A stretch of DNA of 64,000 nucleotides. Source: Idiomarina loihiensis (GTDB lineage: Bacteria > Pseudomonadota > Gammaproteobacteria > Enterobacterales > Alteromonadaceae). Below are positions 28,386 through 38,247 of the stretch, piece after piece (position 1 is the stretch's first letter; each line of letters opens with the position of its first letter). Below the pieces are notes generated by a model. The model ran no database searches, was not told where the DNA came from, and saw nothing but the letters and a program-made list of their open reading frames with translations. Made by a program: the position numbers and the translations under genes. The DNA is taken from the NCBI RefSeq assembly GCF_024584785.1, contig NZ_CP074112.1, positions 62,001-126,000 on the forward strand. Direction: 5' to 3'.

Positions 28386-30578
28386 TCAACTCAGTTTAGC
28401 AGCAGCAGCTGCGCGTGCGTTATGCAGTTTTTGATAACTTTCTAGGAGGCGTAAATGACGGTCTAACCCTTCTAATTGAGAATTAGTTGGGGTGAGGCCG
28501 TAGAAACGCACGGTGCCATCGACACTACCGACAACCGCAGCCATGGTTTCTTCACCAAACATGCGTTGTAGATTTGGTAAATAATCGGCCAGCTCTAACT
28601 CATCATCTAAAGTGATATCTAACACGGCACTTACAGCGCGATAAAAGAGACCGCGGGCCACGGTGTTGTCATTGTACTGCAAAAAGGCTTCAACCAAATC
28701 ATAAGCTTCTTCTGAACGGCCTAATGCTAAGTAGATCAAGATTTTTAGCTCTAAAATGGTTAATTGACCCCAGACTGTGTTTTCATCAAATTCAACCCCA
28801 ATTAGGGTAATGATATCAATGTAGTTGTCTAATTGGCTTGCTTCTAAACGATCCACTAAATCGGTTAATTCAGCATCACTTAAACGATGTAGATTTAGAA
28901 TATCATGACGATAATCTAGCGCTTTATTGGTGTTGTCCCAAATTAAATCTTCAATGGCGTAAACTTCAGAATAACCGGGCACTAAGATGCGACAGACTGG
29001 AGCACCAAGATCGGTATGCACCGCCATGTACGCCTCTAGTCCTAATTCAGCTAAAATACCAAATAACGCTGTAACCTCTTCGCTATTGCTGCCAGAAAAA
29101 TCCCATTCAACAAACTCGTAGTCACTGCGGGCACTGAAGAAGCGCCATGAAATGACCCCAGAAGAATCGATAAAATGCTCGACATAGTTATTGGGTTCAG
29201 TTACCGCCATCGAATTGAAGGTAGGAGGCATAAAGTCATTCAGGCCCTCAAAACTACGCCCTTGCAACAACTCGGTAAGGCTGCGTTCTAATGCCACATG
29301 CAAACTAGGATGGGCGCCAAAGGAGGCAAACACACCACCAGTGCGGGGGTTCATTAAGGTGACACACATGACCGGGAATTGTCCGCCCAGCGATGCATCT
29401 TTCACCAACACAGGAAAGCCTTGTGCTTCTAATGCTTGAATACCTTCAACAATCGCTGGATATTTAGCCAGCACTTCAGCGGGCACATCAGGTAGCGCAA
29501 TTTCCTCTTCTATAATGTACTTTTTGACCGCCCGTTCAAAAATCTCAGATAAGCATTGTACTTGAGCTTCTGGTAACGTATTGCCGGCGCTCATACCATT
29601 ACTTAGGTAGAGATTTTCAATTAAGTTTGAAGGGAAATAAACAGTCTCACCATCACTCTGGCGCACATAGGGCAGAGCACAGATACCACGATCACGGCGT
29701 CCTGAGTTTGTGTCAATTAGATGAGAACCAAGGAGTTCGTCATCTGGGTTATAAATCGTTAAGCAATACTCATCAAGTAGCCCTTCTGGCAACTCATCGT
29801 TTGGTCCTGGCTGAAACCATCGTTCATTGGGATAGTGCACAAAATCTGCGTTAGCAATGGTTTCACCAAAATATTGGTCGTTGTAAAAGAAGTTGCAATT
29901 CAGACGCTCAATAAATTCACCCAAGGCTGAGGCTAGGGCACTTTCTTTGGTGGCGCCTTTACCATTGGTAAAGCACATAGGAGAGGCTGCATCGCGAATA
30001 TGTAACGACCAAACATGCGGTACTATATTGCGCCACGAGGCGATTTCTATTTTCATACCCAAATTAGCAAGGATCTGGGTCATATTCGCAATGGTTTGCT
30101 CTAAAGGTAGATCTTTACCTTCAATATAAGTCAGGCTGCCACCCTCTGGGGCACCCATTAATAAGGCTTGAGCATCTTCATCCAGATTCTCCACCACCTC
30201 AATTTGAAACTCAGGCCCAGTTTGCACTACTTTTTTGACGGTGCAACGATCGATAGAGCGTAAAATACCTTGGCGATCTTTGTCTGAGATATCTTCTGGT
30301 AGCTCAACTTGGATTTTAAAAATTTGGTTGTAGCGATTCTCAGGGTCAACAATATTGTTCTGTGATAAACGAATATTATCGGTCGGAATATTGCGGGATA
30401 GGCAATAAACTTTCACAAAATAGGCAGCGCACATGGCTGAAGAGGCAAGAAAATAATCAAAGGGGCTAGGAGCTGAACCATCACCTTTGTACCGTATCGG
30501 TTGATCGGTCACTACGGTGAAGTCATCAAACTTCGCCTCAAGCCGTAAGTTATCGAGAAAGTTAACTTTAATTTCCAT
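28386..30578 (-). CDS. ycaO: OsmC-YcaO fusion protein
   Basis: A 730-residue protein. Residues 1-140 resemble OsmC (FDYFLASSAMCAAYFVKVYCLSRNI, with the cysteines of a peroxide-reducing OsmC site). Residues about 200-560 are a YcaO domain with ATP/Mg motifs SALGEFIERL and SEIFERAV, followed by a helical TPR-like tail. YcaO enzymes activate amide backbones with ATP; E. coli YcaO aids RimO in methylthiolation of ribosomal protein S12. Without a peptide precursor or partner cyclase nearby, the housekeeping role is more likely than natural-product synthesis. The start at 30578 follows AGGTGG. Confidence 0.85.
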   Translation of the reverse strand: MEIKVNFLDNLRLEAKFDDFTVVTDQPIRYKGDGSAPSPFDYFLASSAMCAAYFVKVYCLSRNIPTDNIRLSQNNIVDPENRYNQIFKIQVELPEDISDKDRQGILRSIDRCTVKKVVQTGPEFQIEVVENLDEDAQALLMGAPEGGSLTYIEGKDLPLEQTIANMTQILANLGMKIEIASWRNIVPHVWSLHIRDAASPMCFTNGKGATKESALASALGEFIERLNCNFFYNDQYFGETIANADFVHYPNERWFQPGPNDELPEGLLDEYCLTIYNPDDELLGSHLIDTNSGRRDRGICALPYVRQSDGETVYFPSNLIENLYLSNGMSAGNTLPEAQVQCLSEIFERAVKKYIIEEEIALPDVPAEVLAKYPAIVEGIQALEAQGFPVLVKDASLGGQFPVMCVTLMNPRTGGVFASFGAHPSLHVALERSLTELLQGRSFEGLNDFMPPTFNSMAVTEPNNYVEHFIDSSGVISWRFFSARSDYEFVEWDFSGSNSEEVTALFGILAELGLEAYMAVHTDLGAPVCRILVPGYSEVYAIEDLIWDNTNKALDYRHDILNLHRLSDAELTDLVDRLEASQLDNYIDIITLIGVEFDENTVWGQLTILELKILIYLALGRSEEAYDLVEAFLQYNDNTVARGLFYRAVSAVLDITLDDELELADYLPNLQRMFGEETMAAVVGSVDGTVRFYGLTPTNSQLEGLDRHLRLLESYQKLHNARAAAAAKLS

Positions 30579-30671
30579 GGGTAGCCACCTAACCAACAAA
30601 AGAATGTATTTAGGTGGCTATTATCCCTTATTTAGCAAGTTTTGCTATGTTCAAGCTAGAATTAAGCTGAA

Positions 30672-31223
30672 CTAATCAGCGTTGTTCGGATCCTTGTCGG
30701 CATAGCCGCTACCAATGGCACTGAAGGGTAACTGCAAGCCAAGCTCGGGTACTTGTTTCGCAATCCAAGCCGGAAAGGTATTACTATTAGGTCCAGGCAC
30801 TGCGGTGTATTCATTGGCCCATGGATAACGCTGTGCCGCTGCGGCGATTTGCGGTATCAACTGAGCTGCATTAGCACCTCTTAGTTCTAATAATTTTTCT
30901 GGCTTAGCACCGTACCAATAACGATCTGGGGTAGGGGTTTGATAGCTGTAGAGTGCCGGTTGCCCTCTATCCACGCGCCAGCCCACTACTTCATGTACGG
31001 TATACTCACGGGCATTTTCTGGCTTCACGGCAATCCAGGTATGCACGGCAAACCAGCCGCGCCAACCAAAAGCATCAGCCGCGTAAACTTCGATCACAGC
31101 CTCTGGATGTTGAGTTGGGTCGACAGCCAATCCGGCTGGCTCACGTGATGCGGTGCGCCAATCCGACCCAGAACAGCCAGCTAATAGCACAGTCAAAACT
31201 AGTAGCGTAATACGTAACAACAT
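30672..31223 (-). CDS. DUF3750 family lipoprotein
   Basis: A 183-residue protein with signal and lipobox LTVLLAGC (Cys17). The body fits DUF3750: VIEVYAADAFGWRGWFAVHTWIAVKP and VPGPNSNTFPAWIAKQVPEL, with conserved histidine, tryptophan and asparagine residues. The family's function is unknown, though the conserved polar residues suggest an enzyme. It faces elbB across an 84-bp divergent gap. Confidence 0.82.
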   Translation of the reverse strand: MLLRITLLVLTVLLAGCSGSDWRTASREPAGLAVDPTQHPEAVIEVYAADAFGWRGWFAVHTWIAVKPENAREYTVHEVVGWRVDRGQPALYSYQTPTPDRYWYGAKPEKLLELRGANAAQLIPQIAAAAQRYPWANEYTAVPGPNSNTFPAWIAKQVPELGLQLPFSAIGSGYADKDPNNAD

Positions 31224-31307
31224 GATTCACCCTTGATCTCAGCTTTAATAACAATCAATCTATCAGCTATCTTATACGGTGATAACAGCATAAAGGAGTA
31301 GGAGCCG

Positions 31308-31958
31308 ATGAAAAAAGTTGCAGTGATACTAGCTGGTAGCGGTGTTTTTGATGGCAGTGAAATTAATGAAGTGGTGTTAACTTTGCTGCATTTAACGAAA
31401 GCTAGCGCCAGCTACCAATGCTTTGCCCCTGATAAACCCCAGCATCATGTATTAAACCATCTGACAGGAGCTACCGAAGCTAGCTCACGGAACGTACTAC
31501 AAGAATCAGCAAGGATTGCCCGAGGCGAGGTGCAGGCATTGACAGAATTGCAGGCAGAGGAATTTGATGCATTGATTATTCCAGGAGGCTTCGGGGTGGC
31601 GAAAAACTTGTGTGATTTTGCGCTGCAAGGCGCTGCTGCAACCCTTGATACTGAGGTAAAACGCGTGTGTACTGAGTTTGCGGAGCAAGGCAAGCCGGCT
31701 GGATACATGTGTATTGCCCCTGCGCTGCTTCCTCTAGTTTATCCGGCTGGAATTAAGTTAACGATAGGTAACGATGCTGATACTGCGGCTGCCTTGCAGC
31801 AAATGGGAGCTGAACATATTGAATGCACAGTAGATGACATAGTGGTGGATGCGGACCACAAGGTAGTAACGACGCCTGCTTATATGCTGGCGCAATCGGT
31901 CGCTGAAGCTGACGTGGGCATTGGTAAATTGGTCACGCAAGTACTGGCTTGGAGCTAA
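31308..31958 (+). CDS. elbB: ElbB family glyoxalase-like protein (DJ-1/PfpI superfamily)
   Basis: A 216-residue cytosolic protein matching E. coli ElbB, originally linked to isoprenoid synthesis and later shown to have weak glyoxalase activity. Recognisable parts are VILAGSGVFDGSEINEVVLTLL at the N-terminus, the nucleophile-elbow region LIIPGGFGVAKNL, the catalytic cysteine in GYMCIAPALL, and NKVVTTPAYM-like VVTTPAYML near the end. A good ribosome site precedes the ATG. The next gene begins 15 bp downstream. Confidence 0.92.
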   Translation: MKKVAVILAGSGVFDGSEINEVVLTLLHLTKASASYQCFAPDKPQHHVLNHLTGATEASSRNVLQESARIARGEVQALTELQAEEFDALIIPGGFGVAKNLCDFALQGAAATLDTEVKRVCTEFAEQGKPAGYMCIAPALLPLVYPAGIKLTIGNDADTAAALQQMGAEHIECTVDDIVVDADHKVVTTPAYMLAQSVAEADVGIGKLVTQVLAWS

Positions 31959-31973
31959 TGTAATAGGTCATTT

Positions 31974-34691
31974 ATGAAGATTGATTATTTCAGCCGTACC
32001 GCGGCCGCAGCCGTGTATATCACTATTACCAGTTTGTTCTGGATCGTCGGCTTGTTGGGCTTGGTCGAAGCGCTGGTTTATCAATGGGATCTGCTCCTCC
32101 ATCTTATCCCTTTACCGTTAGCAACAGCTTGTTTGTTAGTTTCCTTTGGGTTTTTCTTTACGCTGCTGCAATGGCGTTGGTGGGCGCGTTTAAGTGGTAT
32201 TTTATTGTTAGCAACTGGCGCTATCAGTTTCTACTTGGTGATTGCGGGAGATAATCAATTATTAGCTAGTGCCCCGATGGGGCTGATCATCAGTTTAATC
32301 ATGGGGGCAGCAGTGTCCTTTGTGGTGCAAGCAACAAGTGCTAGCGGTCGTATGATTTGGCGCCTTACAGCCGTGGCGGCGATGCTTGGTGGTTGCTACA
32401 TGCAACTGCAATTGTGGTTTCCTATCCTGGCGCTTAAACCAGCTAATCCAATTACTATCTCGATTCTAAGCGTGGTGGTGCTATTAGGCGGAGTAGCGCT
32501 ATGGATTCATTCACGATACAAACTATCAAATAAGCAGCAGCGTTTATCCAAAACTGCATTGATAGCAGCCTTGGTGATGCAGGCTGGCTATGCCATTTGG
32601 TTTGTGTTAACGCTCTTTAATGTGCAACATGAAACGACCCAAGCCGAGCTGAAAATTGCGACTGTATCGCAAGCTATTGTGGATAGATTAGAGTCAACCA
32701 CACAGATGTTCCGCCGCGCCCAAGAGCGTTGGCAACAAGCCAGTGCCACTGAATTGCCAGCTATTATCAGCCGTGATGGTGAAGCTCTTAGCAGTGATTA
32801 TCCTCTAATTGATGGGGTGTTATTACTTCGTCAAAATGGTGAACTAGTGCAAGTTCATGGTTTGAGTGATAGTGCGCTCGAACTGGATATGTTTAAAACC
32901 GATATGTTTGTAGGTTGGTTGCAGGATGCTGATAATAGTGTGCAACGAACCCTTCATGGCGGTTCTCTGCAAACTCCCCAGCCGTTGTTATTAATCAAGG
33001 TTCCGTTGCCAGCAGTAGCTGCCGAACCGCTGGTGGTGGTGGCGTTGATAAATGTTCAAAGGATTACAAATTTAGATTATTTACGCGGTTTTTCTGGGTT
33101 AAATACATATATCCAATTAACTCAAGATGTGTTGGTTCCTCTTGATGCGGCTAGCTTCAAAACTTTCACTTTAAATGAATTACAGCAACAGTTTCCTTAT
33201 TATCTGAGTAGGTTAGCCCCCGTCACTTACAACGCCGAACTGAATTTTGTTGCTTTTTTAACAAGCCAAGCAAGCGTGCGTGGCTTTGCCCAACTAAACC
33301 AACTAATTTTGTGGGCTAGCTTGGCATTCTGTTTCACTTTTATTTTAGCGGCAGATAGGTCCAAACAATTACGTCATGAAAAAAGTCGGTTTTACCAGTT
33401 AGCGCGCTACGACGAAATTACGGGGCTATTGCGTCGTGATGCCCTGCGCGAAACTATGAACTCGAGTTTTGCGCAAGCCAACAATCAAAGCATGATTTTA
33501 TTTATTGATCTTGATGGTTTTAAACCAGTTAATGACAGTTTAGGCCACTCGTTAGGTGATCAAGTATTAAAGATTATCGGCGCTCGGATCAGCCAGCAGT
33601 GCCCAAATAACTGTTCTATTGCTCGTTTCAGTAGTGATGAATTTATTGTATTTTCGGACCAGTTAGACGAGCAACAAACCCAACACCTAGCAGAAAATTT
33701 ACTAGCTGCAGTGCGTCAACAAATTGATGTGGAAGGATTTGAATTACATCTTACCGCGAGTATTGGGATTGCTCATACAGCCATTGCCGCTCAGTCGCAA
33801 CAACAGCTGATTCAATTAGCCGATGTAGCTATGTCGGCAGCCAAGCAAGCAGGTGGCAACACCTATCGCTTTTTTGTGGAAGAAATGGCAGATAATTATC
33901 GCACCATAGTATCCATTCGAAATGAACTTCAGAAAGCCCTGGATAGACGCCAGCTGAAAGTAGTTTATCAACCGATTATTGATCTCCAAACAGGAGCCAT
34001 CGTTAGTGTTGAAAGTCTAGTTCGTTGGCAAACCGACACCGGTAGCCATATTTCACCCGCTGTATTTATTCCTATTGCAGAACGAACCGGTCAAATCATC
34101 CAACTAGGTGAATTAGTGGTACAGCAGGTATTAGCCGATATAGGGAGCCATAGCTGCTTACAATTACTGACTGTGGCGATAAACGTATCATCGCAGCAAT
34201 TAAAGCGTTATCCATTTGCTGATTTCTTGGAGGTTCAGCTGCAGCGCTATGGAGTTAACGCAAACAAGCTAGTGCTTGAGCTCACAGAAAGTGACTTTAT
34301 TGAGCACTCGGCAGGTTCGCAAACCAGCTTAGCATCGTTAACTGAGCTGGGATGTAGTATTGCTATTGATGATTTTGGTACCGGTTATTCAAGTCTATCT
34401 TATCTGTACCAGCTACCGGCTGATTGTATTAAGTTTGATCGGTCGTTCACGCAAGATGTTCTGGTAGATGCTAAACAGGCGCGAATTGTTACCATGCTGG
34501 TTACCATTTGCCAGGAAATTGGCAAACAAGTGGTCATAGAAGGCGTTGAGACGGCGGCTATGGCTAATTACTTTCGTGAGATTGGTTGCAACCGGGCTCA
34601 AGGTTATTTTTATGCGCGCCCAATGCCCATTAACGAACTTGAAGTCTTTTTGCAGAACCATTCAGCAGCAGCCGGGGGATCGTCGAGCTGA
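31974..34691 (+). CDS. Membrane GGDEF-EAL protein (cyclic di-GMP turnover)
   Basis: A 905-residue inner-membrane protein. Residues 1-210 hold about six membrane segments, followed by a ~230-residue probable periplasmic sensor region (no family recognised) and another membrane helix near 440-460. The GGDEF domain (about 475-635) has FSSDEFIVF in place of GGDEF; the EAL domain (about 650-890) has VESLVRW in place of EAL but keeps the glutamate, and has IDDFGTGYSSL and VIEGVET. Phosphodiesterase activity is therefore plausible and cyclase activity less certain. It may be cotranscribed with elbB. Confidence 0.92.
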   Translation: MKIDYFSRTAAAAVYITITSLFWIVGLLGLVEALVYQWDLLLHLIPLPLATACLLVSFGFFFTLLQWRWWARLSGILLLATGAISFYLVIAGDNQLLASAPMGLIISLIMGAAVSFVVQATSASGRMIWRLTAVAAMLGGCYMQLQLWFPILALKPANPITISILSVVVLLGGVALWIHSRYKLSNKQQRLSKTALIAALVMQAGYAIWFVLTLFNVQHETTQAELKIATVSQAIVDRLESTTQMFRRAQERWQQASATELPAIISRDGEALSSDYPLIDGVLLLRQNGELVQVHGLSDSALELDMFKTDMFVGWLQDADNSVQRTLHGGSLQTPQPLLLIKVPLPAVAAEPLVVVALINVQRITNLDYLRGFSGLNTYIQLTQDVLVPLDAASFKTFTLNELQQQFPYYLSRLAPVTYNAELNFVAFLTSQASVRGFAQLNQLILWASLAFCFTFILAADRSKQLRHEKSRFYQLARYDEITGLLRRDALRETMNSSFAQANNQSMILFIDLDGFKPVNDSLGHSLGDQVLKIIGARISQQCPNNCSIARFSSDEFIVFSDQLDEQQTQHLAENLLAAVRQQIDVEGFELHLTASIGIAHTAIAAQSQQQLIQLADVAMSAAKQAGGNTYRFFVEEMADNYRTIVSIRNELQKALDRRQLKVVYQPIIDLQTGAIVSVESLVRWQTDTGSHISPAVFIPIAERTGQIIQLGELVVQQVLADIGSHSCLQLLTVAINVSSQQLKRYPFADFLEVQLQRYGVNANKLVLELTESDFIEHSAGSQTSLASLTELGCSIAIDDFGTGYSSLSYLYQLPADCIKFDRSFTQDVLVDAKQARIVTMLVTICQEIGKQVVIEGVETAAMANYFREIGCNRAQGYFYARPMPINELEVFLQNHSAAAGGSSS

Positions 34692-34712
34692 TGCTGACAT
34701 TCCCCTTTGCAG

Positions 34713-35207
34713 TTACGAGCTGAATCTTGCCTCAATGGCCTGATGCAGTGGTTTTTTTAAACCGAGCATGAAAACCACTTCAGCAACGACGAATAAAGGC
34801 CCGATAGCTAAGCCCATAATATCGTCTACGAATGCTGGTTTGCGTCCTTCGTAATAATGGCCAATGAACTGAAATACCCAGCCGATCACAAATAAGCCGA
34901 TGCCCCAGCTGAGCCAAGCACTGGTAGGTAACAAGGCAACATGGCTGCCTAACCATACGGCTAAGCCTAGCAGCAACGTCATCAGTATTCCTAAAAACAC
35001 ATCTAATTTAAGATAGAAGAGTGCAGCTAGGGCACTGACAAGAATAGCAGGGGAGAGTGGTACCCCCATGATGATACCGCTGGGTCGCGACAGTAAGATC
35101 TCGATAGCGATAACAATCATCGGAATCCCTACCAAGTGAGTGTATATGTTTCTGCGATCGCGATGGTACGCAGCATAGCCGGCTAAATGGTCTGTTATTG
35201 TTTTCAT
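34713..35207 (-). CDS. Mpo1-like (DUF962) membrane protein
   Basis: A 164-residue protein with four hydrophobic segments. The N-terminal HLAGYAAYHRDRRNIYTHLVGIPMI and the later QFIGHYYEGRKPAF carry the conserved histidines of the Mpo1/YGL010W family. The yeast member is an iron-dependent 2-hydroxy fatty acid dioxygenase, and the bacterial role is unproven. It stands alone between the GGDEF-EAL gene and a permease gene. Confidence 0.85.
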   Translation of the reverse strand: MKTITDHLAGYAAYHRDRRNIYTHLVGIPMIVIAIEILLSRPSGIIMGVPLSPAILVSALAALFYLKLDVFLGILMTLLLGLAVWLGSHVALLPTSAWLSWGIGLFVIGWVFQFIGHYYEGRKPAFVDDIMGLAIGPLFVVAEVVFMLGLKKPLHQAIEARFSS

Positions 35208-35272
35208 AGCTTGCTCATCTCAAGGAATATTGCCAATATTAACTGTATTCTTTTACCCAACAAGGCGCAACC

Positions 35273-36322
35273 ATGCGAGAAAAATTAGAATTTAGATCCT
35301 TTATTATTTTACTCATAGCAGTGACCTTCGCCTTTGGTATTATTCTCGAACCCTTTTGGTCCGCTATTTTTTGGGCTTGTGCCGTTGCTGTTATTTTTTC
35401 TCCGTTGCAGTTGCGCTTACGCGCTAAATTTGGTCATTATCCTAATACCCATGCATTTATCACCCTATTGATTTGCATGACCATAGTGGTGTTACCGTTG
35501 GTTTTTTTAGCTACTGCGTTTGTACAAGAAGGCCTCAAGTTTTACCAGCAACTAGATTCCGGTGAAATTGACCCGCGTGCTATCTTGCAGCAGCTGCGGG
35601 ATGCTTATCCGTTTGTAGACCAAGCGCTAGAAGAGCTGGGTATTAATCCTAATGATATTCGGGAACAAGTGGTCAGTGCTATCCAAGCGGTAAGCAAGTA
35701 TCTTGCCAAAGAATCGTTGGTGATTGGGCAAAACACCTTTAGCTTTTTAATCAGTACTGCCTTAATGATGTACTTAGCATTTTTCTTATTACGAGATGGC
35801 CGTAAGTTACGGCGTTTGTTAATTAAAGCCTTGCCGCTAGGGGATGAACGTGAGCATCAGTTATTTCAAAAGTTTGTTGAAGTAACGCGAGCAACGGTAA
35901 AAGGTAATCTGGTGGTGGCCATCGTACAGGGAGCACTTGGCGGCATTATCTTTTGGATTTTGGATATTCCTGGCCCCTTGTTGTGGGGCGTTATTATGGC
36001 GTTTTTATCGCTGATTCCTGCGGTCGGAGCAGCACTTATTTGGCTGCCGGTTAGCCTTTATTTATATGCCACCGGAGCTTGGATAAGCGCCACCATCTTG
36101 CTTGCCTATGGCGCCATTATTATTGGCTTAGCGGACAATGTGTTACGCCCCATTTTGGTGGGCCGAGATACCAAGTTACCAGACTACATTGTGTTGTTTT
36201 CTACCCTAGGCGGAATTACTCTGTTTGGTATTAATGGGTTTGTGATTGGGCCACTCATTGCTGCTTTGTTTATGGCAACTTGGCAGATTTTTATGCAAGA
36301 CTATAATAACAATACCCTGTAG
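35273..36322 (+). CDS. AI-2E family transporter (PerM/YdiK-like)
   Basis: A 349-residue inner-membrane protein with about eight hydrophobic segments. The family pattern is seen in WACAVAVIFSPLQLRL near the N-terminus, the long amphipathic middle region (residues about 75-140), and LSLIPAVGAALIWLPV plus DNVLRPILVGRDTKLPDY in the C-terminal half. Members have been linked to autoinducer-2 export or sodium/proton exchange; this one cannot be assigned further. Confidence 0.88.
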   Translation: MREKLEFRSFIILLIAVTFAFGIILEPFWSAIFWACAVAVIFSPLQLRLRAKFGHYPNTHAFITLLICMTIVVLPLVFLATAFVQEGLKFYQQLDSGEIDPRAILQQLRDAYPFVDQALEELGINPNDIREQVVSAIQAVSKYLAKESLVIGQNTFSFLISTALMMYLAFFLLRDGRKLRRLLIKALPLGDEREHQLFQKFVEVTRATVKGNLVVAIVQGALGGIIFWILDIPGPLLWGVIMAFLSLIPAVGAALIWLPVSLYLYATGAWISATILLAYGAIIIGLADNVLRPILVGRDTKLPDYIVLFSTLGGITLFGINGFVIGPLIAALFMATWQIFMQDYNNNTL

Positions 36323-36338
36323 GAGAGCTCCTACAGGG
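36315..36338. terminator. Bidirectional hairpin between the AI-2E transporter and amt
   Basis: CCCTGTAGG (36315-36323) pairs with CCTACAGGG (36330-36338) around AGAGCT. The stem includes the transporter stop codon. There is no long T-run, so it may need Rho or act as a simple barrier between the convergent genes. Confidence 0.6.
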
Positions 36339-36346
36339 CGTTATCG

Positions 36347-37519
36347 TTACTTGGTTTTGCCGTAAACAAATTCAGGGTAGGCCTCAACTCCGCAATCAGC
36401 AATATCGGCGCCGCTGTATTCGTGTTCGGCACTTATCCTAGTACCCATGGTGACCCGCAATAGCCACCAAATAAGTAGGCTTAGGCTAAACACCCAAACA
36501 AAAATCACCGCAATACCGTACAGCTGAGTTAGTAGAGTGGCTTCAGGATGGGTCATGCTGACCATCAGTAGGCCGTAGATGCCGCAAACCCCATGAACAG
36601 AAATGGCACCAACGGGGTCATCAATATGAGCTCGGTCAAGCCCAATGATGGCAACCACAACCAACACCCCAGCACCCAAGCCGATGAGGCTAGCGGTTAT
36701 CGCTGAACTGGCACTTGGCTCAGCAGTGATAGCTACTAACCCAGCGAGAGCGCCGTTTAAGATCATAGTCAGGTCTGATTTACGCCAGATGATACGCACC
36801 AGCAGAAATGCGGCAAGAGCTCCCGCTGCTGCCGCAGTATTAGTATTCACAAAAATTTGAGCTACCGCAGAGCTGTTGTTTTGGCCGACAATACTTAGTT
36901 GAGAACCACCGTTAAAACCAAACCAGCCTAACCACAAAATCAAGGTTCCAAGGGCTGCAAGAGGCATATTGGCACCAGGAATGGCATAAATATTGCCGCT
37001 GTGTCCGTATTTACCTTTGCGTGGGCCGAGTAGTAACACCCCAGCTAGAGCAGCTGCGGCGCCGGCAAGGTGAACAATACCCGAGCCAGCAAAATCAATA
37101 AAGCCAGCGTTAGCTAGAAACCCGCCACCCCAACTCCAAGACCCTTGAATAGGATAAATGAAGCTAGTCATGACGACTGCAAAGAGTAAAAAACTAGTTA
37201 ATTTCATTCTCTCGGCAACTGCACCAGATACAATCGACATAGCGGTTGCCACAAAAACGACTTGAAAGAAAAAGTTCGCCTGTGGCGCAAAGTCGGTGAC
37301 ATCTGGGCTGCCGTACATTAGCGTATAACCGACAAGTAAATAGCAGAGGCAGGCAATCGCATAAAGTAGGATGTTTTTTACTAGAATCTCGGTGGTGTTT
37401 TTGCTGCGCACGAGGCCAGCTTCGAGCATGGCAAATCCAGCTGCCATCCACATGACTAGGGCAGCACTTACCAGTAGATAAAAAGTATTAAGAGCGTAAC
37501 TTAAATCGGTGACTGTCAT
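36347..37519 (-). CDS. amt: Ammonium transporter
   Basis: A 390-residue Amt channel with eleven hydrophobic segments, taking up ammonium across the inner membrane. The pore histidines are in GIVHLAGAAAALAG and SVHGVCGIYG, and the signature GGGFLANAGFIDFAGSG is present. It follows glnK by 12 bp on the same strand. GlnK normally plugs Amt trimers when nitrogen is plentiful. Expression is probably driven by the sigma54 promoter upstream of glnK. Confidence 0.95.
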   Translation of the reverse strand: MTVTDLSYALNTFYLLVSAALVMWMAAGFAMLEAGLVRSKNTTEILVKNILLYAIACLCYLLVGYTLMYGSPDVTDFAPQANFFFQVVFVATAMSIVSGAVAERMKLTSFLLFAVVMTSFIYPIQGSWSWGGGFLANAGFIDFAGSGIVHLAGAAAALAGVLLLGPRKGKYGHSGNIYAIPGANMPLAALGTLILWLGWFGFNGGSQLSIVGQNNSSAVAQIFVNTNTAAAAGALAAFLLVRIIWRKSDLTMILNGALAGLVAITAEPSASSAITASLIGLGAGVLVVVAIIGLDRAHIDDPVGAISVHGVCGIYGLLMVSMTHPEATLLTQLYGIAVIFVWVFSLSLLIWWLLRVTMGTRISAEHEYSGADIADCGVEAYPEFVYGKTK

Positions 37520-37531
37520 TGTCGGTTTCTC

Positions 37532-37900
<369 letters not shown>

Positions 37901-37923
37901 TTACTGAGTTCATACAGCCTGTT

Positions 37924-37938
37924 GCAAGCCATGTGCCA
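37924..37938 (-). promoter_or_regulatory. sigma54 promoter of glnK-amt
   Basis: Read on the minus strand this is TGGCACATGGCTTGC, a perfect match to the TGGCAC-N5-TTGC consensus with GG and GC at -24/-12. It lies about 54 bp upstream of the glnK ATG. Confidence 0.9.
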
Positions 37939-38069
37939 AGTTTTAGAAAACATCAGCGCGTGCTGTTGCGGTGGGGCGTGGCGAGAAATAGTGAGGTGCA
38001 GATGAAGATAAAGGAAGATAACGCGTTGCTCACAAATCGAGCACGACTACCCGGAGAATAGGCGAATTC

Positions 38070-38084
38070 GCACCATTACAGTGC
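38070..38084. promoter_or_regulatory. NtrC enhancer site
   Basis: GCACCATTACAGTGC is an imperfect dyad matching the GCAC-N7-GTGC pattern of NtrC sites. It lies about 135 bp upstream of the sigma54 promoter, a normal enhancer distance. The remainder of this 377-bp gap holds the rcsF promoter. Confidence 0.75.
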
Positions 38085-38108
38085 AGCGATCCGCTTGCCA
38101 ACAGGTCT

Positions 38109-38138
38109 TTGTTAGTAGTGATTGCACTAAGATATAAT
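38109..38138 (+). promoter_or_regulatory. Probable sigma70 promoter of rcsF
   Basis: TTGTTA and a perfect TATAAT are separated by 18 bp. The start would be near 38145, leaving a leader of about 100 nt before rcsF. Confidence 0.55.
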
Positions 38139-38247
38139 CAAATAAACTAGATTAATTTAGCCGCAATGACTGTATGCGCTGCGTAGCTCACGTTATGATA
38201 AGTCAACAGATTTGGTTGCAAACTAACTTACTCGTATAGGAGTAGTG

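Noticed and set aside
28386-30578. YcaO as part of a thiazole/oxazole-modified peptide cluster
   Set aside because: No precursor peptide, partner cyclase, dehydrogenase or exporter is adjacent; the OsmC fusion and length fit the housekeeping YcaO type.
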